Shown in pieces: positions 48,829 to 62,024 of a DNA stretch of 64,000 nt. The stretch is from contig PUQB01000446.1 of assembly GCA_003024785.1 (NCBI GenBank), forward strand, positions 1-64,000, given 5' to 3'. A program made the translations under genes and the position numbers. Origin of the DNA: Selaginella tamariscina. Taxonomy: Eukaryota; Streptophyta; Lycopodiopsida; Selaginellales; Selaginellaceae. How positions within the stretch are numbered: the first letter of the stretch is position 1; the number at the start of each line of letters is the position of its first letter. The notes under the pieces were generated by a model. The model searched no databases and had not been told where the DNA came from. It was given only the letters and a program-made list of their open reading frames with translations.

Positions 48829-49433
48829 TACCTTCCAGATTGGAGCGAGGTACACAAGATATGACACAGAAAGAAAGCCACACAAAACACTGGAAACACG
48901 AGAGCACTTAAAGCCTGTACAACGCTGGATGAGTTACAGAGGCTCCACCACAGCCTGCCAAATCCCGACGAGAGGATCTTAAAAACACTGATAGACATGT
49001 ACATCAAGCTGAGGAGCATGTCTGAAGCCCATCAGATCTTCGAGAGGTTCTCAAATCCAACGGTGGGAATGTGGAACTCGCTCGTTCGGGATACGTGGAA
49101 TTTGGGGAAACCAACCATGCACTCTCTTTATTCAAACAAATGCAGAAGAAAGCCGGTATAGTGCCCGACTCGCGCTTATTCGTATCAATACTCAGTAGCT
49201 CAACATCTAAGACAGAGTGTTTCAAGCTTGCCAAGGATCTACACTCCCAGGTATGGACTCAGGCCACGAGTCGAACCTCTACGTTTCAAACGCACTGATA
49301 GATGTGTATGCCAAGTGTGGTCACATGAACTATGGTATCAAGGTCTTTGAAAGAATGGCTCATCGGGACACTGTCTCTTGGAACTCTCTCATCTCGGGAT
49401 GCGTTCAGAATGGGCAAAGCCATAAGGTTCGTT

Positions 49434-49484
<51 letters not shown>

Positions 49485-50681
49485 CACACACACACACAGA
49501 GACAGAGAGAGACTACTTAAGTGACATAATAATATGAAGGCTCTTGAGCTGTTCACAGCATGCGGGATGAGGAGTATGTGCCAAACTCACGTACATATCT
49601 TGCAGTGGTGAAAGCATGTGGGGAGATGAAGAAGAGGGAGAAAGGGAAGGAGATCCATGGGATGATCGGGGAGGACCTGTTCGGTGATGTGTTCTTGGGG
49701 AATGCACTAATATACATGTACTCGAAGTGCGGTAGTATGGAGAATGCTGTTGAAGTGTTCGATACAATGGAGAACAGGACGACAGTTACGTGGAACTCTA
49801 TGATATCGGGATACGTGGAGAATGGGGAAAGCCAGATGGCGTTGGAGTTTCTTGAGCTTATGAAGAAGAGTGGTTTTAGCCTTGATGCAAGGACTTATGT
49901 TGCAGCTTTTCAAGCTTGCTCAAGCTTTGCTGAAGAAGAGGAGTATTATAACAAAGGAAGGAGGCTACAATAAGGAGCTTTCGAAGAGCGGATATGCATC
50001 CAATGTATATGTAGCAGCTCGTTGATTGAGTTTTATGGGAGATATGGGAAAATGGAGAAAGCTCGGGAGGTGTTTGATGGGATTAGTGGGAAAGATGCAA
50101 GGTTGTTTAAGTCTTTGTTGGCGGGATACAGGAGGAAAGAAGGTACTAGAGGTTTTTGAGAAGATGCCTGAGCATATTCGGTCTGGGGTTGATGGGAAAA
50201 CGTGGATGAGAGTTCTTGAGGCGTGTAGTGAGTGTGGAGACGTTGAGGTGGGGAAGGTGGCGTTTGAGAATGTTGTGAGAGTTGAACAGGAGTGTGAGAG
50301 AGCGCGGGTTTTGATGGAGAGGATTCTTGGAGAGAAATTCTGGAGAGAAGAAGGGGAAGAGTGAGATGGTTAAGAGTGGGAAGAGTTCGGCTAAAGCAGA
50401 GAAGCCAGGGGATGTGAAAAGAGATAAGCTGGGGAAAGATGAAAATATAGGGGCAAAGAAAAGCACGAAGATGGCTAAAGATGAGAAGGACGGATTCGAG
50501 AGAATGTTGGGGAGAAGAATGGGACTGGAGGGGATGTGAAAAGAGATAAGTTGGGGAAAGATGAGAATGTAGGGGCAAAGAAAAGCAAGAAGATGGCTAA
50601 AGACGGGATTCGAGAGAATGTTGGGGAGAAGAATGGGAGTGGAGGGGACGTGAAAAAAGATGAGTTGGGGAAAGCTTAATT
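48829..50681 (+). pseudogene. PPR protein gene, copy C, lacks exon 1
   Basis: The inverted-repeat edge lies at intron 1, so there is no promoter or start. The PPR block 49560-49973 is open (NSRTYLAVVKACGEMKK to EEYYNKGRRL). One-base changes near 48903, 49088, 49978 and 50020. The C-terminal Lys-rich repeat is expanded, with three units at 50410-50680. Confidence 0.8.
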
Positions 50682-50747
50682 GACATCTTATGTGTCACCA
50701 CAAGACTTAAAAACAAACCATACATACATATGTTCTTCTTATATGTT

Positions 50748-51073
50748 TTATTCTTTGCATCCTCGATTCATTAATATGAGCAAGTTTGCGTCCTTGATCA
50801 GGTTACTAGACGTGTTGTTGTTGTTGAGGTACTTGATCAACCCATCCCTCAGACGTACAATTTCAACGCGCATAGAACCATCGTCAAATATGAAAGACAT
50901 GTGTCCCATAGATTGTTGACTGCGTCCCAGAAATCTGCAAACGTAGAATCATTTGGATCGTATCTTCCAGCAGCTCCCTCGTGATACTGAGTGATATGTA
51001 CCCCTTCGACGAGTGTACTGACGTGGAGTGCGATCAGTTGTAATGTCGTTAATAACCAGGGCAGAACAATCAC
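50748..51073 (-). pseudogene. Small secreted protein 2, copy C
   Basis: Here the signal-like segment runs in frame into HITQYHEGAAGRYDPND, which suggests the ancestral joining. About 26 bp coding the YPGGEVT segment are missing, and the frame ends early. Confidence 0.5.
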
Positions 51074-51221
51074 ATTAAATCATTTACATTAGTGCTTCTT
51101 CTTCCGTTGTAATAGCATCTTAGAAAGCTAGGACGTGGGGGCTTTTACTGTATAAATTACAAGTAAAAACCATGCCAAAGCGAAACTATAAAGCCTGAAG
51201 CTCATTTTTTCTTAGTCTATC

Positions 51222-51560
51222 TGTTAGAACTAAGCTGAATATACACACAACCTGGGCAGTATGAAATCCCTTGGGATGTCTCAATGTACTTTTGTATTTT
51301 ACCTCATGAATACACTTCTAACATTTCTGCACAACCTAGGTAAGTATTCAATGGTAGAGCATCTGACACTGGTGTAGGAGGTCTTGGGAGATCCGTCTTC
51401 CAACATGGTATCAGAGGTATGGTTGGATGGCATGCGGTAGGGCCGGACTTAGGGGGACTGTTGGAACTAAGCTGAACGGTAGGCCCGGACTTAGGGGAGA
51501 GTGTTGGAACTAAACTGAATATAATATATCATGTATGCAACAAGAAAACAAACGTGCTGT
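51222..51560 (+). mobile_element. TRIM-like/copia LTR remnant, copy C
   Basis: Plus-strand view: TGTTAGAACTAAGC at 51222, TGGTATCAGAGG at about 51405, two purine tracts (GGACTTAGGGGGAC and GGACTTAGGGGAGAG), each followed by TGTTGGAACTAA. Confidence 0.6.
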
Positions 51561-51626
51561 GTGCAACCCGATGGCAAAAATAGTTATTTGCTACGAACAC
51601 ACAGGGACAACATGTGCAACAGTTGA

Positions 51627-51739
51627 ATACATGACAATGTTAATACATAGCAATCCCCGCTGATTTATTACATTATTCCCATAAAGGAAATAATGTAATA
51701 AATCAGCAGGGATTGCTATGTATTAACATTGTCATGTAT
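51627..51739. other. Long near-perfect hairpin, copy C
   Basis: Arms of about 53 bp around a loop of a few bases (51627-51680 and 51685-51739), one visible mismatch (CCCCGC against GCAGGG). It could extrude as a cruciform, or be a foldback element or small-RNA precursor. Confidence 0.9.
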
Positions 51740-51786
51740 AAGCTAATCACACTCGTAAGTTCTCAAGTTGTTTTGGTTAATTAGAC

Positions 51787-52154
51787 ATGGCTAGTGTCTC
51801 CAAGTATCTTACACTGCCATGCACAATTGTTTTACTGTATTTTCTTAGCGTGTGAATGCTAGGGTTGAAATAAATGATAGAGATTGGTCCGAGGCCATGC
51901 GTGAAGCATTGAATAAGTGTCGACCCTTTAGTAATACGTTCATATGGAGAAATGGGAATGAGTTTTATACTTTCATTTACGACCACAGTTCTGCTATGGT
52001 TTGTGAAAGTACGATAATAAACGGAGCTGAAATTGTGGGTATTTCATTCATGGGCAGGGGAGACTTTGAAACCACTGGGTGGTCTGGATGGGAGAACTGG
52101 GCTTTTGAAGGGAATTTCGTTAGAAAGGCCACTAATTGGGTTTCCTTTTATTAA
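51787..52154 (+). pseudogene. Small secreted protein 1, copy C, frameshifted
   Basis: Same start MASVSKYLTL; a two-base loss at about 51848 shifts the frame after LYFL. The mature part is open from 51852 (NARVEINDRDWSEAM) to TAA at 52154, with an ending (KATNWVSFY) unlike that of B. Confidence 0.6.
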
Positions 52155-52886
52155 CTAGGAAATTTAAAATGTAACGGTTGATCATCTTCAAATAAAAATG
52201 TTTTATTTATTTATTTATTTGAACTCTCCCATGAGTTTTCCATCGTCAAAGAAGTTTGACCAATCGAAAACATCAAATTTCACTATTTATCATTTCTTGA
52301 CATCTTTCCAACTTGTAGCATAGAACATCGAGTAAATCTTAATAATTATAATTTTCTTTTTATAAGTCAAATAATACGAACGACTTATGAAAACCAGTTT
52401 ATTAAATCTGAAAAATTAATAAAATATAAATTAAGAAAAGGAGAAATATAATTGTTTTAAATGAAGCACATCCCTCTCTCGTTAAAGTAAATTATAAAAC
52501 GTAAAAATGTGATTTTAGGAGCATATGCACGTTTGCACTAAAGATAAGTTTATGCATTCTTTTGTATATGTACAGTAAAAATATTTAATTATTTTCTAAG
52601 GATAAAGTTGACCATAAAATTTGTTGACCTAAGATTTTTGTAAGACTAAACATAACAGTGATGTCACTAAGGATCGAGCGGAATAAGGAGAATACAAGAT
52701 ATAATAAAAATTAAATTTCAGAAGGTCGGAATAGGGTAAGAATGAATATGTATGTAGCAAGTAACAGCATTGTGGATCATGTTGTAGTATTAAGGAGAGA
52801 ATAGTATACTATAGAATAGAGAAATAAACAAGGAAGACGTATTGAGAGTAAAACGGAACTTATATTATGTCTACATAGACACATAA

Positions 52887-53223
52887 TGTTAAGCCATGAT
52901 CTAAGAACATGATAAGAACAAGGAGGCTTGATTTTAAAATCAAAGCAAAGCAAGAAATAAGACAAGAACAAAGAACATAACAAGAATGATCATAAAATGA
53001 CTGGTGTTAATATTAATTAATTGTACAACAATTAGGTCGAGCTTTTATGCTCACAACTCCAAGAGCTAATCTAGGCATGAGTTAAAAATATACTTCAAGG
53101 GCTAATCTAGTCATGAACAAAAAATAATGTTCCACATCCTGTAGGTATATCATGTCGACATATCATGTAGGCATATCCTATATCCCGTATCCCATATTCT
53201 GTATTTTGTATTGGGTCGTGACA
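52887..53223 (-). repeat. Chromovirus 3' LTR, arm C
   Basis: Closer to the 3' LTR of arm A than to the 5' LTR of its own element, as expected if the whole element was duplicated after insertion. Confidence 0.88.
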
Positions 53224-56200
53224 GCACCTCCTCCCTAAGGACGAGTTCCATGAGTCTTGGGACCTAGTTTAGTAGGATAATGCCGATGAAAGACAGCAAC
53301 CTTGGAAGAAGTATGGAGTAAATTGGATGCAGGTTCCCAAGTGCGATCGGTAAGCAAATAACCTTTCTAATCCACCAAGTATTGAAGTTGGCGACGATGA
53401 AGACGAGAATCAAGGATGGTTGCAACTTCATACTTAGGTTTATCGTCAATGACCACAGGAGGGGAAGAGAAGAAGCATGACCAGGAAGAGAAGAAGGATG
53501 ATATGGTTCCAACAAAGAGTGTGAAACACATGATGAAGTTTCACAGTAGATGGTAGTCTAATCGGAAAGCTACATGATTGACCTCAGCCGCAATCTTATA
53601 AGGGCCCAAACATTGAAAATCCAACTTAAAAGAAGGCTTGTTGGTGCGAATATGCCGATGAAGAAGCCACATGAGATTACCAATCTTGTATGTAGGTGCC
53701 GGCTGACGATGAGCATCAGCATGATGCTTGTACCATTCCTGTGCCTGCTAAAGATGAACTTGAAGATCATTTTGTACCTAACGAAGATGCTGGAAATGAT
53801 CATGTACTGTAGGAGCGGAAAAAGAAGAAGCATGAGAGCAAAGTCAAAACGTGGATGGTAGCCTATAAGAGCGAAGAAAGGTGTCTGGCATATAGATGCG
53901 TGAACGGAGTTGTTGTAAGCAAACTCCACCATAGGAAGAAGGTTCAGCCAGTTGTCTTGTTGGTAACTGATGAAGCAGGAAAGATACTATTCCAAGGTCT
54001 GAATCGTGTGTTCTGACTGCTCATTAGTTTGCAGATGATATCTGAAGAAAGATCCGCTTTAACTTGTAGACTCCGGATAAGCTCTCGCCAAAATCTGGAC
54101 ATGAATTGTGGGCCTCGATCAGAAACAATGCTCTCAAGAAGACCATAATGTAGGAACACTTCACGGATCACCAACTCAGCAGTTGTCTGGCATGTAGTCA
54201 TCTTGTTACATGGTAGGAAATGAGCTTATTTAGTGAAACGGTCAACCACCACAAGAATGCATCAAATCCACGAGGAGGAAGATCTGTGAGGAAATCCATA
54301 GAAAAGGATCTCCAAGGAGCAGAGGGAACAGGAAGAGGACGAAGAAGACCAGAGGCGCGTGACGAGGCATCTTCGACCTGTTGCAGGTGTCACAACTCCG
54401 TACAAACTTTCCACAAAACCTTGCAACCTAGGCCACCAATAGTTGCGAGTCACCAACTCAACTATCTTGGCCACACCAAAATGTCCTGCAGCTGGGGTAT
54501 CATGATAATCCTGTACCACACAAGTCCTGTAAATGCCAACAGGAATGTACATGAGACCTTCCCGGTATAAGAGTTCGTCCTGTATGGTGAACAACTTGTA
54601 GTCTATACAGGAACTGGAGGAAGAGGAGCTTGCAATGTCAGGACTAATGTGTGAACATATTCTTTGCCAAGTCATCTGTAGTCAATTACAAACGGATGTC
54701 CTGTAAAAGTGTTGAATTTGTTAGAGCCTGATGAACATGTAGTGCGCAAGCCGAAATCGATCAGGACCCAACAATACTTGCTTTTGATAATCATATGCAG
54801 GATTGCCCGGGGTCGGTGCAAGGTAAGAGTGCTTAGACAATGCATCCGCTTTGCCATTCTGAAAACCAGGCATGTAGACGATGACAAAATCAGATAGGAA
54901 TTCTGCCCACCTAGCCTGTCGTCGACTGAGAACTCAAGCCGTTTGAAAAAACTCCAGGTTCTTATGATCCATAAGAACTTGTACATGATGCGCAACACCT
55001 TCTAGGAAGTGTCGCCACTCCTTGAACGAATCCACAATGGCCTTGAGTTCCTTGTCATGAATCTCGTAATTGATCTTCGCCGAAAGGAACTTACGAGAGT
55101 GAAAGGCTATAGGATGGAGTAACTTGTCTTCTCCAACTTATGATAGGATAGAACCTACTGCAAAGTCCGAAGCATTTGCTTCAACGAAGAAGGGATGAGA
55201 AGGATCATGATGTGTTAAAATTAGAGCTGTCGTGAAGGTGTCCTTGAGTATTGTGAATGCATGTTCTGCCTTATCGGACCAAGAGAAATCCCTGTGCGCT
55301 TGGTGAGTTTCCGTGAGTGGAAGTACACGCTTGGAGAAGTCTGTATGAATCGCCTGTAGAAGTTTGCAAAGCCAAGGAAACATTGTACATCTCGTACAGA
55401 CTTGGGCCTCTCCCACTCCACGATGTCTTCACCTTGTGCATGTCCATGGAAACGCCAGCAGGAGAGACGATGTAGCCCAAGAACTCCACAGAATCCCGTC
55501 GAAAAAACACTTCTCCAACTTCGCATACAAGATGCTCGCGAAGCCTGTAAAACTAGTCGTACATGCTTGTCATGTGCCGCCTGGTCCTTGGAGAAAATCA
55601 AAATGTTATCGAGGTAGATCACCACAAACTGGTCCAAGAAGTCACGAAAGATGTCGTTCACCATGTGTTGGAACACGGCTGGGGCATTGGTAAGGCCGAA
55701 GGCATCACCGTGTACTCGAAATGTCCATACCTTGTACGAAAGGCAGTCTTCCACTCATCGCCTGGACGAATCCGTACAAGGTTGTAGGCCCCTCGTAAGT
55801 CGATCTTCGTGAACACCTTTGCTCCTTGTAGCCATCGAAAGTTCCGGATCAATAACAATGGGATGGTACTTGATTCAAACCCCTGTAGTCCACAACCAAA
55901 CGTAAACTCCATCTTCTTCTTGACAAAGAAGATAGGTGCTCTGCAGGGACTTTGAGTGACGAATGAAGCCGGATGCCAAGTTGTCCTCGATGTACTGGCG
56001 AAGAACCTCCAATTCTATAGGTGATATGCATAAATCGGTTCGAATGGTGAAGTCTTCCCTTCCGCAAAATCAATAGAACAATTGTAGGACTTGTGAATAA
56101 AAAGAACTACAGCTTTGTGCTTATCAAAAATATCCTGAAAGGAGTGATACTTGAATGGCAAGGAAGAAGTAGAAGGAGGAGAAGGGATTAAAAAACAGGA

Positions 56201-58023
56201 GAGTTAGATACAGAGAGGTAAAAGAGGACGTAGAGTTACTTGAAAAGCAAAGAGATGAAAAGGAGCAGAATCAGTGGCAAATTCATGCATAGTAGTGGTA
56301 AGAACTCGGAGAGGAGAAGAGAGAGTTGTGAATGAAAAAAAGGAAGGATCTTGGGGATGAAACAGAAGCAGAGTAATGAAAAGAAGTATGATTGGGAAAA
56401 ACCTGTGTGGGTGTTGACGAGTGTACAGAATTAGAAGAATCCTGTATAAAAGTCTGTGAATGCACAAGAGTGAGGAGAGCCTGCGAATGTGCTGACGAAT
56501 TGAGGAGGTGGATCCCGTTGAGGAGGAACCTTCAACACTGATACATGATTATAAAAACCCTGTACATGAATCCATGAACTTATAGGAGTGGAGAGAGCCT
56601 ATGAACTGCCATGAGGTGAATCTTCGAGGAAGAATCTTCAATATTGATACAAGAACAGGCATGGTCAATCATGTAGTTTGTACTGCCTCAGATACTAAGG
56701 TCATATCCTACACGCAGGAAGGTATAAGATCCTAGTTGCCGGAGAGGAAAACATGAGCGTTTTAGACTTCCAATCTATCTGAGGATTTGCAACCACAAAC
56801 CATGGCATGCCCAAAACAATGGGAGTCGTCCGAGTCTTAATCAAGTTGAATGCGCCATGAGTACAAGAGAGAGGTGTGGTAGCATGGGTAACTGCACCAA
56901 AAGTAATCAGACGACCATATGCAACCTCTACAAGAACTGCAGCTTCAACTTTTACCATCGGAATGCCATGCTGAGTTGCAAAAGTGTCATCCATGAAGCA
57001 TGCATTTGCACCAATGTCTAACAGGGCAAACTCCTTGAGCTCTCGATTATTAAGGCGAATGTGTATAGGAAACTTGAGTGATGGAATGGTATAAGCAACA
57101 CTAATGGAGCCTGCACCTACGTCCAACTTCGCAGCTCCTAGACGAAGTGGACATTGAAGTTTTTTGACTAAACTTCAGCTTTAACTTCACACGTCTTGAA
57201 CTTCCTAGTTTTAATAGGACATTTTACCACCTTGTGTCTTATTTCACCATAATACAAGCATAAGTTCTCACCATGATGACGTTGCTTCTCCGCAGTTGAA
57301 AGTGGGCCACGCTTGTATTGTCAATCTCCATAGAACTACACTAGAAGGTGTCATAGGAACATGTATTACAACTACAGGATTGGTTTGCAGGAAATACTGA
57401 CGGGATTTTTCCTAATGACGCTCGAACAAATGGTTCGCAGTGAACGGCATGTTGCATGATCTCCATTAAGGTTCGGTACTTATCGGGATCTCCAAAGCAG
57501 GCTTCAAAGGCAGCCACAAATCCTTCAAAGTCTTCCATTAATGGGTTGTCACGCTCTAGCAAAGGGGCAACCCAAGCCCGTGGAGATCCAACTAGTAAGG
57601 ATGCCAAAAGGCCAACCTTTTGTGCATCAGTCTAGTAGTGGTGGTTGCATACTGATCAAAAGCCTGATCTGATTTAAGAAACCTTGGAAATCGACGCAAT
57701 TGCCATTAAACTTCTCTGGCATGCTGATCTTTGACTCTGAAGAAGAGTTTGATGAAGAGGAAACCACGGATGCTTGAGGAGAGCCTGCGCAACAGCCTTG
57801 GAGGATGCATCAGCAGCTGCATGCGCCATTGGTGGAACCTTACAGATCTGTGACCACTTGGGGCAAAGTGGCCAGCTCATGAAGCAACATTTGGTGCTCG
57901 CGTTGAAATTGCTCAAAATTTGCCATGATCCGTGAAAGAAAGGAGGAAAACAAGGGGGAAAAGCTAAAGAGGAAAAAAAAATAACTGGAAATCGGGGAGT
58001 TATAAAAGCAATTACTATTAAAC

Positions 58024-58352
58024 TGTCAAGCCACGACCCAAGAACATGATAAGAACAAGGAGGCTTGACTTCAAAAGCAAGGCAAGAGCAAGGAACAAGA
58101 TAAGAATGATCGTAGAATGACTAGTGTTGATAGTAACTGATTGTACAACAATTAGGTCGGAGCTTTTATGCTCACAACTCCAAGAATAATCTAGGCATGA
58201 ACTAAAAATATACTCCAAGGGCTAATCTAGTCATGAGCTAAAAATAATGTCCCATATCATGTAGGCATATCTTATAGGTATCCTATAGGCATATCCTATA
58301 AGCATATAGTATCCCGTATCCTATATCCTGTATCATGTATCGGGTCGTGACA
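58024..58352 (-). repeat. Chromovirus 5' LTR, arm C
   Basis: Minus-strand start TGTCACGACCCGATAC at 58352, end at 58024. Matches the 5' LTR of arm A. Confidence 0.88.
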
Positions 58353-58639
58353 CATAATACAATATATAGTATACTCAAGATACTTTCCTAGTCTTATCCT
58401 ATTTATTTATACCCTTACTTTCGTTTTCGTACTAAGAGTTATCATAACTTCCCTTATCCATTCAATTATGTAACCTTCTCCTTACCATTATGCATAAGCC
58501 ATATTCTACTTAGCTTACTGATACTTATTTTGCTTAGCTTACGGATACGTTTTGCTTAGCTTACTTATACGTATTCCGTCTAAATCTTTGTATTATGGCA
58601 GTAACCCATAATTTTGTGTTCCCATTCGACTCTCGTTTT

Positions 58640-59960
58640 TCACTTATTTTTGGTGTTTTTCTTATTATATGTCCAAAGAAATAAATATAACTAGAAATTT
58701 TCTACATGACTAACTAATAAATTTATTACAAAGAACTAAATTTAAATTTAAGTATATATTGGCAATGCCTTCGTGAAGATATCTAACAACAATCACATGA
58801 GTTACATTTTGATATTTACAATCTTTACTAAAATGCCCTTCTTTATCAAATATTTGAACACTTTGGCAATTGCAATTTACATTAATCTATAATATAACCA
58901 AGATTCTTGTAATTATTATACTTAATAAGAATTTTAAATTGAATTAAAAACAACATACATTAAAAGCTTCTAATTTTCCACACATTAAACATTAGTATCC
59001 AACTGCTTATACATATGACTTTCTTTCAAAATCTTAACTAATTGTTAATAACATTTTCTTATCAACCTTCTAATTTTAAACCTTCACACCTCATCCTTAT
59101 CATTTGAATTATCTTCCTTTCTCTTTGAGAATTTTATTTTTCGTTCCGTTATGTTTTCTATTTACCTTCTCTTCTTTTTCATAATCTTTTTAGGTGTTTA
59201 ACAAGATCTTTCTTATTAACTTCTTGAATAGTCATTGCATAACGCATGTATAACTTTTACAAACTTTATTTATACTATTGAAGCAAGGCATCTTCCATAA
59301 CACATAGCTTACACTTCTTTTTATGTTTTTTAAAACATTATGTGTATCTTTTATAGTCTTAGTTTTCTTTGTAGAATTTATAAGTTTTTTTAAGTGCTCT
59401 TTCAACAACTCTTCTTTCATAAAATACCTTTTGTTACTTTTTCATAATCTTATTTCACATTTTTATTTGATCAACATGATGCATTTTCTTTTAATGTGTG
59501 AGGAAATATAAACAACTTATATGCATTTCTTACTTTATACAACTTTATAAATTTTCAAACTATAATAAGTGTTATTTATGATTTTTCTTCTTTCCTGCGA
59601 AAAATATTGGGTACATCAATGTTCCTCTTAATATTATGAGAAAAAATGTTATATTAAACATTATCAATGGCATTCTTCTACACCTTCCTCTGTATTAACA
59701 CGGGAACCTTTAGAAGATCTTCCTTTCGATCTACTAAGAAATTCTCTTCTTTGAAAAGTTCTTTAAAATTCCTCTTCTCCTACAATTTAATAGTTTATCA
59801 AGTAATGTATATCTTTCTCATGTGTGGTCCGGTTTTCTGATATGTAATCAAGATCTTAGCAATAACTTTTTACTGGCAAGTAATCTTAACTTGTTCTTCA
59901 CAGGCAACTTCTCTTTCAGCTTGCTTATTATCTCTTTCCTTTATTAATAATGGATCAAGA
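58640..59960 (-). pseudogene. Ty1/copia-type relic (copy C)
   Basis: Inverted counterpart of copy A; DIFTKALP is encoded on the minus strand at 58761-58783 and the knuckle remnant near 58825-58865. Confidence 0.5.
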
Positions 59961-62024
59961 TTATAATATAAGCCATTATCCAAGTTGTACTTCTTTAAAG
60001 TTATTTTCACCATAATTACTTTTCACTCATGAATTTAAACAAATTATATTACAATAATGACACAATACCTCCATGTCGCCATGTGTTAAAGTATAAAAGT
60101 TTCATGTGTGTAAAAATCATTGTTAGCACAATACATAAAAAGTTTTAATATAAAGTGAAGATAATAGCTCTCTTTATATATATTTCACATCTCTTAACTC
60201 ATCTTTAAAATTAAAGATAAGATTTTGCTTTGGTCATTTGCCATGTGAGAAAATTCATAAAATATCTTGTTCATAAGACAAATATATATATATATATTAC
60301 ACAAAATCATAAATATGCACTTGCATTAAAAATGACTATAAAGATATAATAAATGTGAAGTCTTATTATTCTCTTGTATATTCTCTCTCTCACGTGCTAC
60401 TCTCTCCTATATAGCCCTTAACCGAATCCTCCATATTCTTGGTGCCACATCACACCAACCGTCTCAACCGTTCACTTCTTGTCATCATAAGTTTCCTTCT
60501 TACAAACAAGATTTTTCTTATTGACCAATCCTTATTGTTAGATAGGATTTTCTTATTAATTTTTCTATACTTATTCCTTCGTGGTAGGAAGGTTTCACAT
60601 ATGCATTTTCTTACCTGCTTTGTTTTTTGCTTTAACATGTGTGTTAATGAATGCACTCTTAGATACAATGTCATGCATTGTCGAAGCATATCAAAGGATT
60701 GCATTCATTTCTTGCCATTTTAATGATGGGTTTTTTCCGAGGCATTCATTTATTTTGGTACATCTTGTGTCACATGCAATGATTATGTGAAAAAAATTGT
60801 TTCATCCAACAGCCATTTGTTGTTTACTTTCTACACATCCCTCTCTTGCTTTCTCACAAACACATAGAGACACACACACACACCATACACATAGTCTAAT
60901 GCACATCAATGAAATTGTTTAAGCATGTACATAATGCTTGTTAATGCAATTCTAACTATAGTAGAAAATGTATATATTAGTACCCATCCACACATTCTAT
61001 GCCAAACTAATCTAAAATTTGTATGGGAGAGTCCTCTGTTTTAGATCCAAATAAAGCCATGGTTGTCCACTATCCATGCATTTCAATCTTTTCTTCTCAC
61101 TTCACCTTGTCTCCACTTCCACGTACATGGCCTTCACTTCTTTCTTGCTCAACCTTTTCTTCTCATGGGGAACACTATCTTTGAATTGGATTGTTGGCTT
61201 GCCATCTTCGTTGTACTTTATGTCTTACAACCAGCTTAAATGTCCTTGGAATTGTCTCATCACCTGAGAAATATCTTTAAGGCTTGGACACTTTGTTGGT
61301 GAATGGTGCCCTTCGCATAGGGAGTAAAAATTTCTCTTCAAATGTTGTAAGTAAGCCTAGAGATACTCAAGAAAACTTAAGTCAGCCTTGTCCCTTAAGA
61401 TTTTCACACAATCTTTAGTTTCTGCCATAGTTACAAACATAGTCGAGATCCCGACCGTGTTCACCATGTTTCATGAACACGGCCATGGGTCGTGTTCCCA
61501 CGGCCGTGTTCATGAACAGTATATATTGTTACGAACACAGGTCGTGATCCCGGCCATGGTTGTTGGGGTAACACCAACTTAGGGTTATTGCACACGCAAC
61601 AATCTATTTCGACTCCATCTCCTTGATCTTGCTCGCCACCGCTGCCACTTCCGATTCTGGCAGCACAATGCTCAATACCTGACTGTGAGTGATAGGTTTA
61701 GATCTGGTTTAAATATTAGAAAAGTTTATAGTTTATTTTAATTTTAAATATTACTTTCAAAAATTTTAATATTTCTTTCATGTATAGCTATATAATTAAA
61801 AATAATCAATACAATATCAACATACTGTGTGTATGTGTGTGTGTGTGAGAGAGAGGGGATAATAACACAGAAATGCATGTGGTGTACAGCCGCCTCCGTT
61901 CTCCATTTGCTACGGATTGAAGGAGAGGCACTCATCTGCCCTGCTGCTGCCAAGCATGTCGCAGCAATCCAGCATACTATAGGAGCAAAAGCATCCTTCT
62001 TCACAGTGGTGGGACGAGGTAAAT

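Larger units (their letters stand above)
52887..58352 (-). mobile_element. Ty3/gypsy chromovirus, arm C
   Basis: Inverted copy of the arm A element with the same target duplication (CATAA at 52882-52886 and 58353-58357). 3' LTR 52887-53223, 5' LTR 58024-58352. Gag is more readable here (SLLVGSPRAWVAPLLERD at 57540-57600), as are protease (56701-57126), RT ([16 protein letters not shown]) and the chromodomain (TDRTWEPASNLL). It shares YLDN and the chromodomain stop with arm A. Confidence 0.92.
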
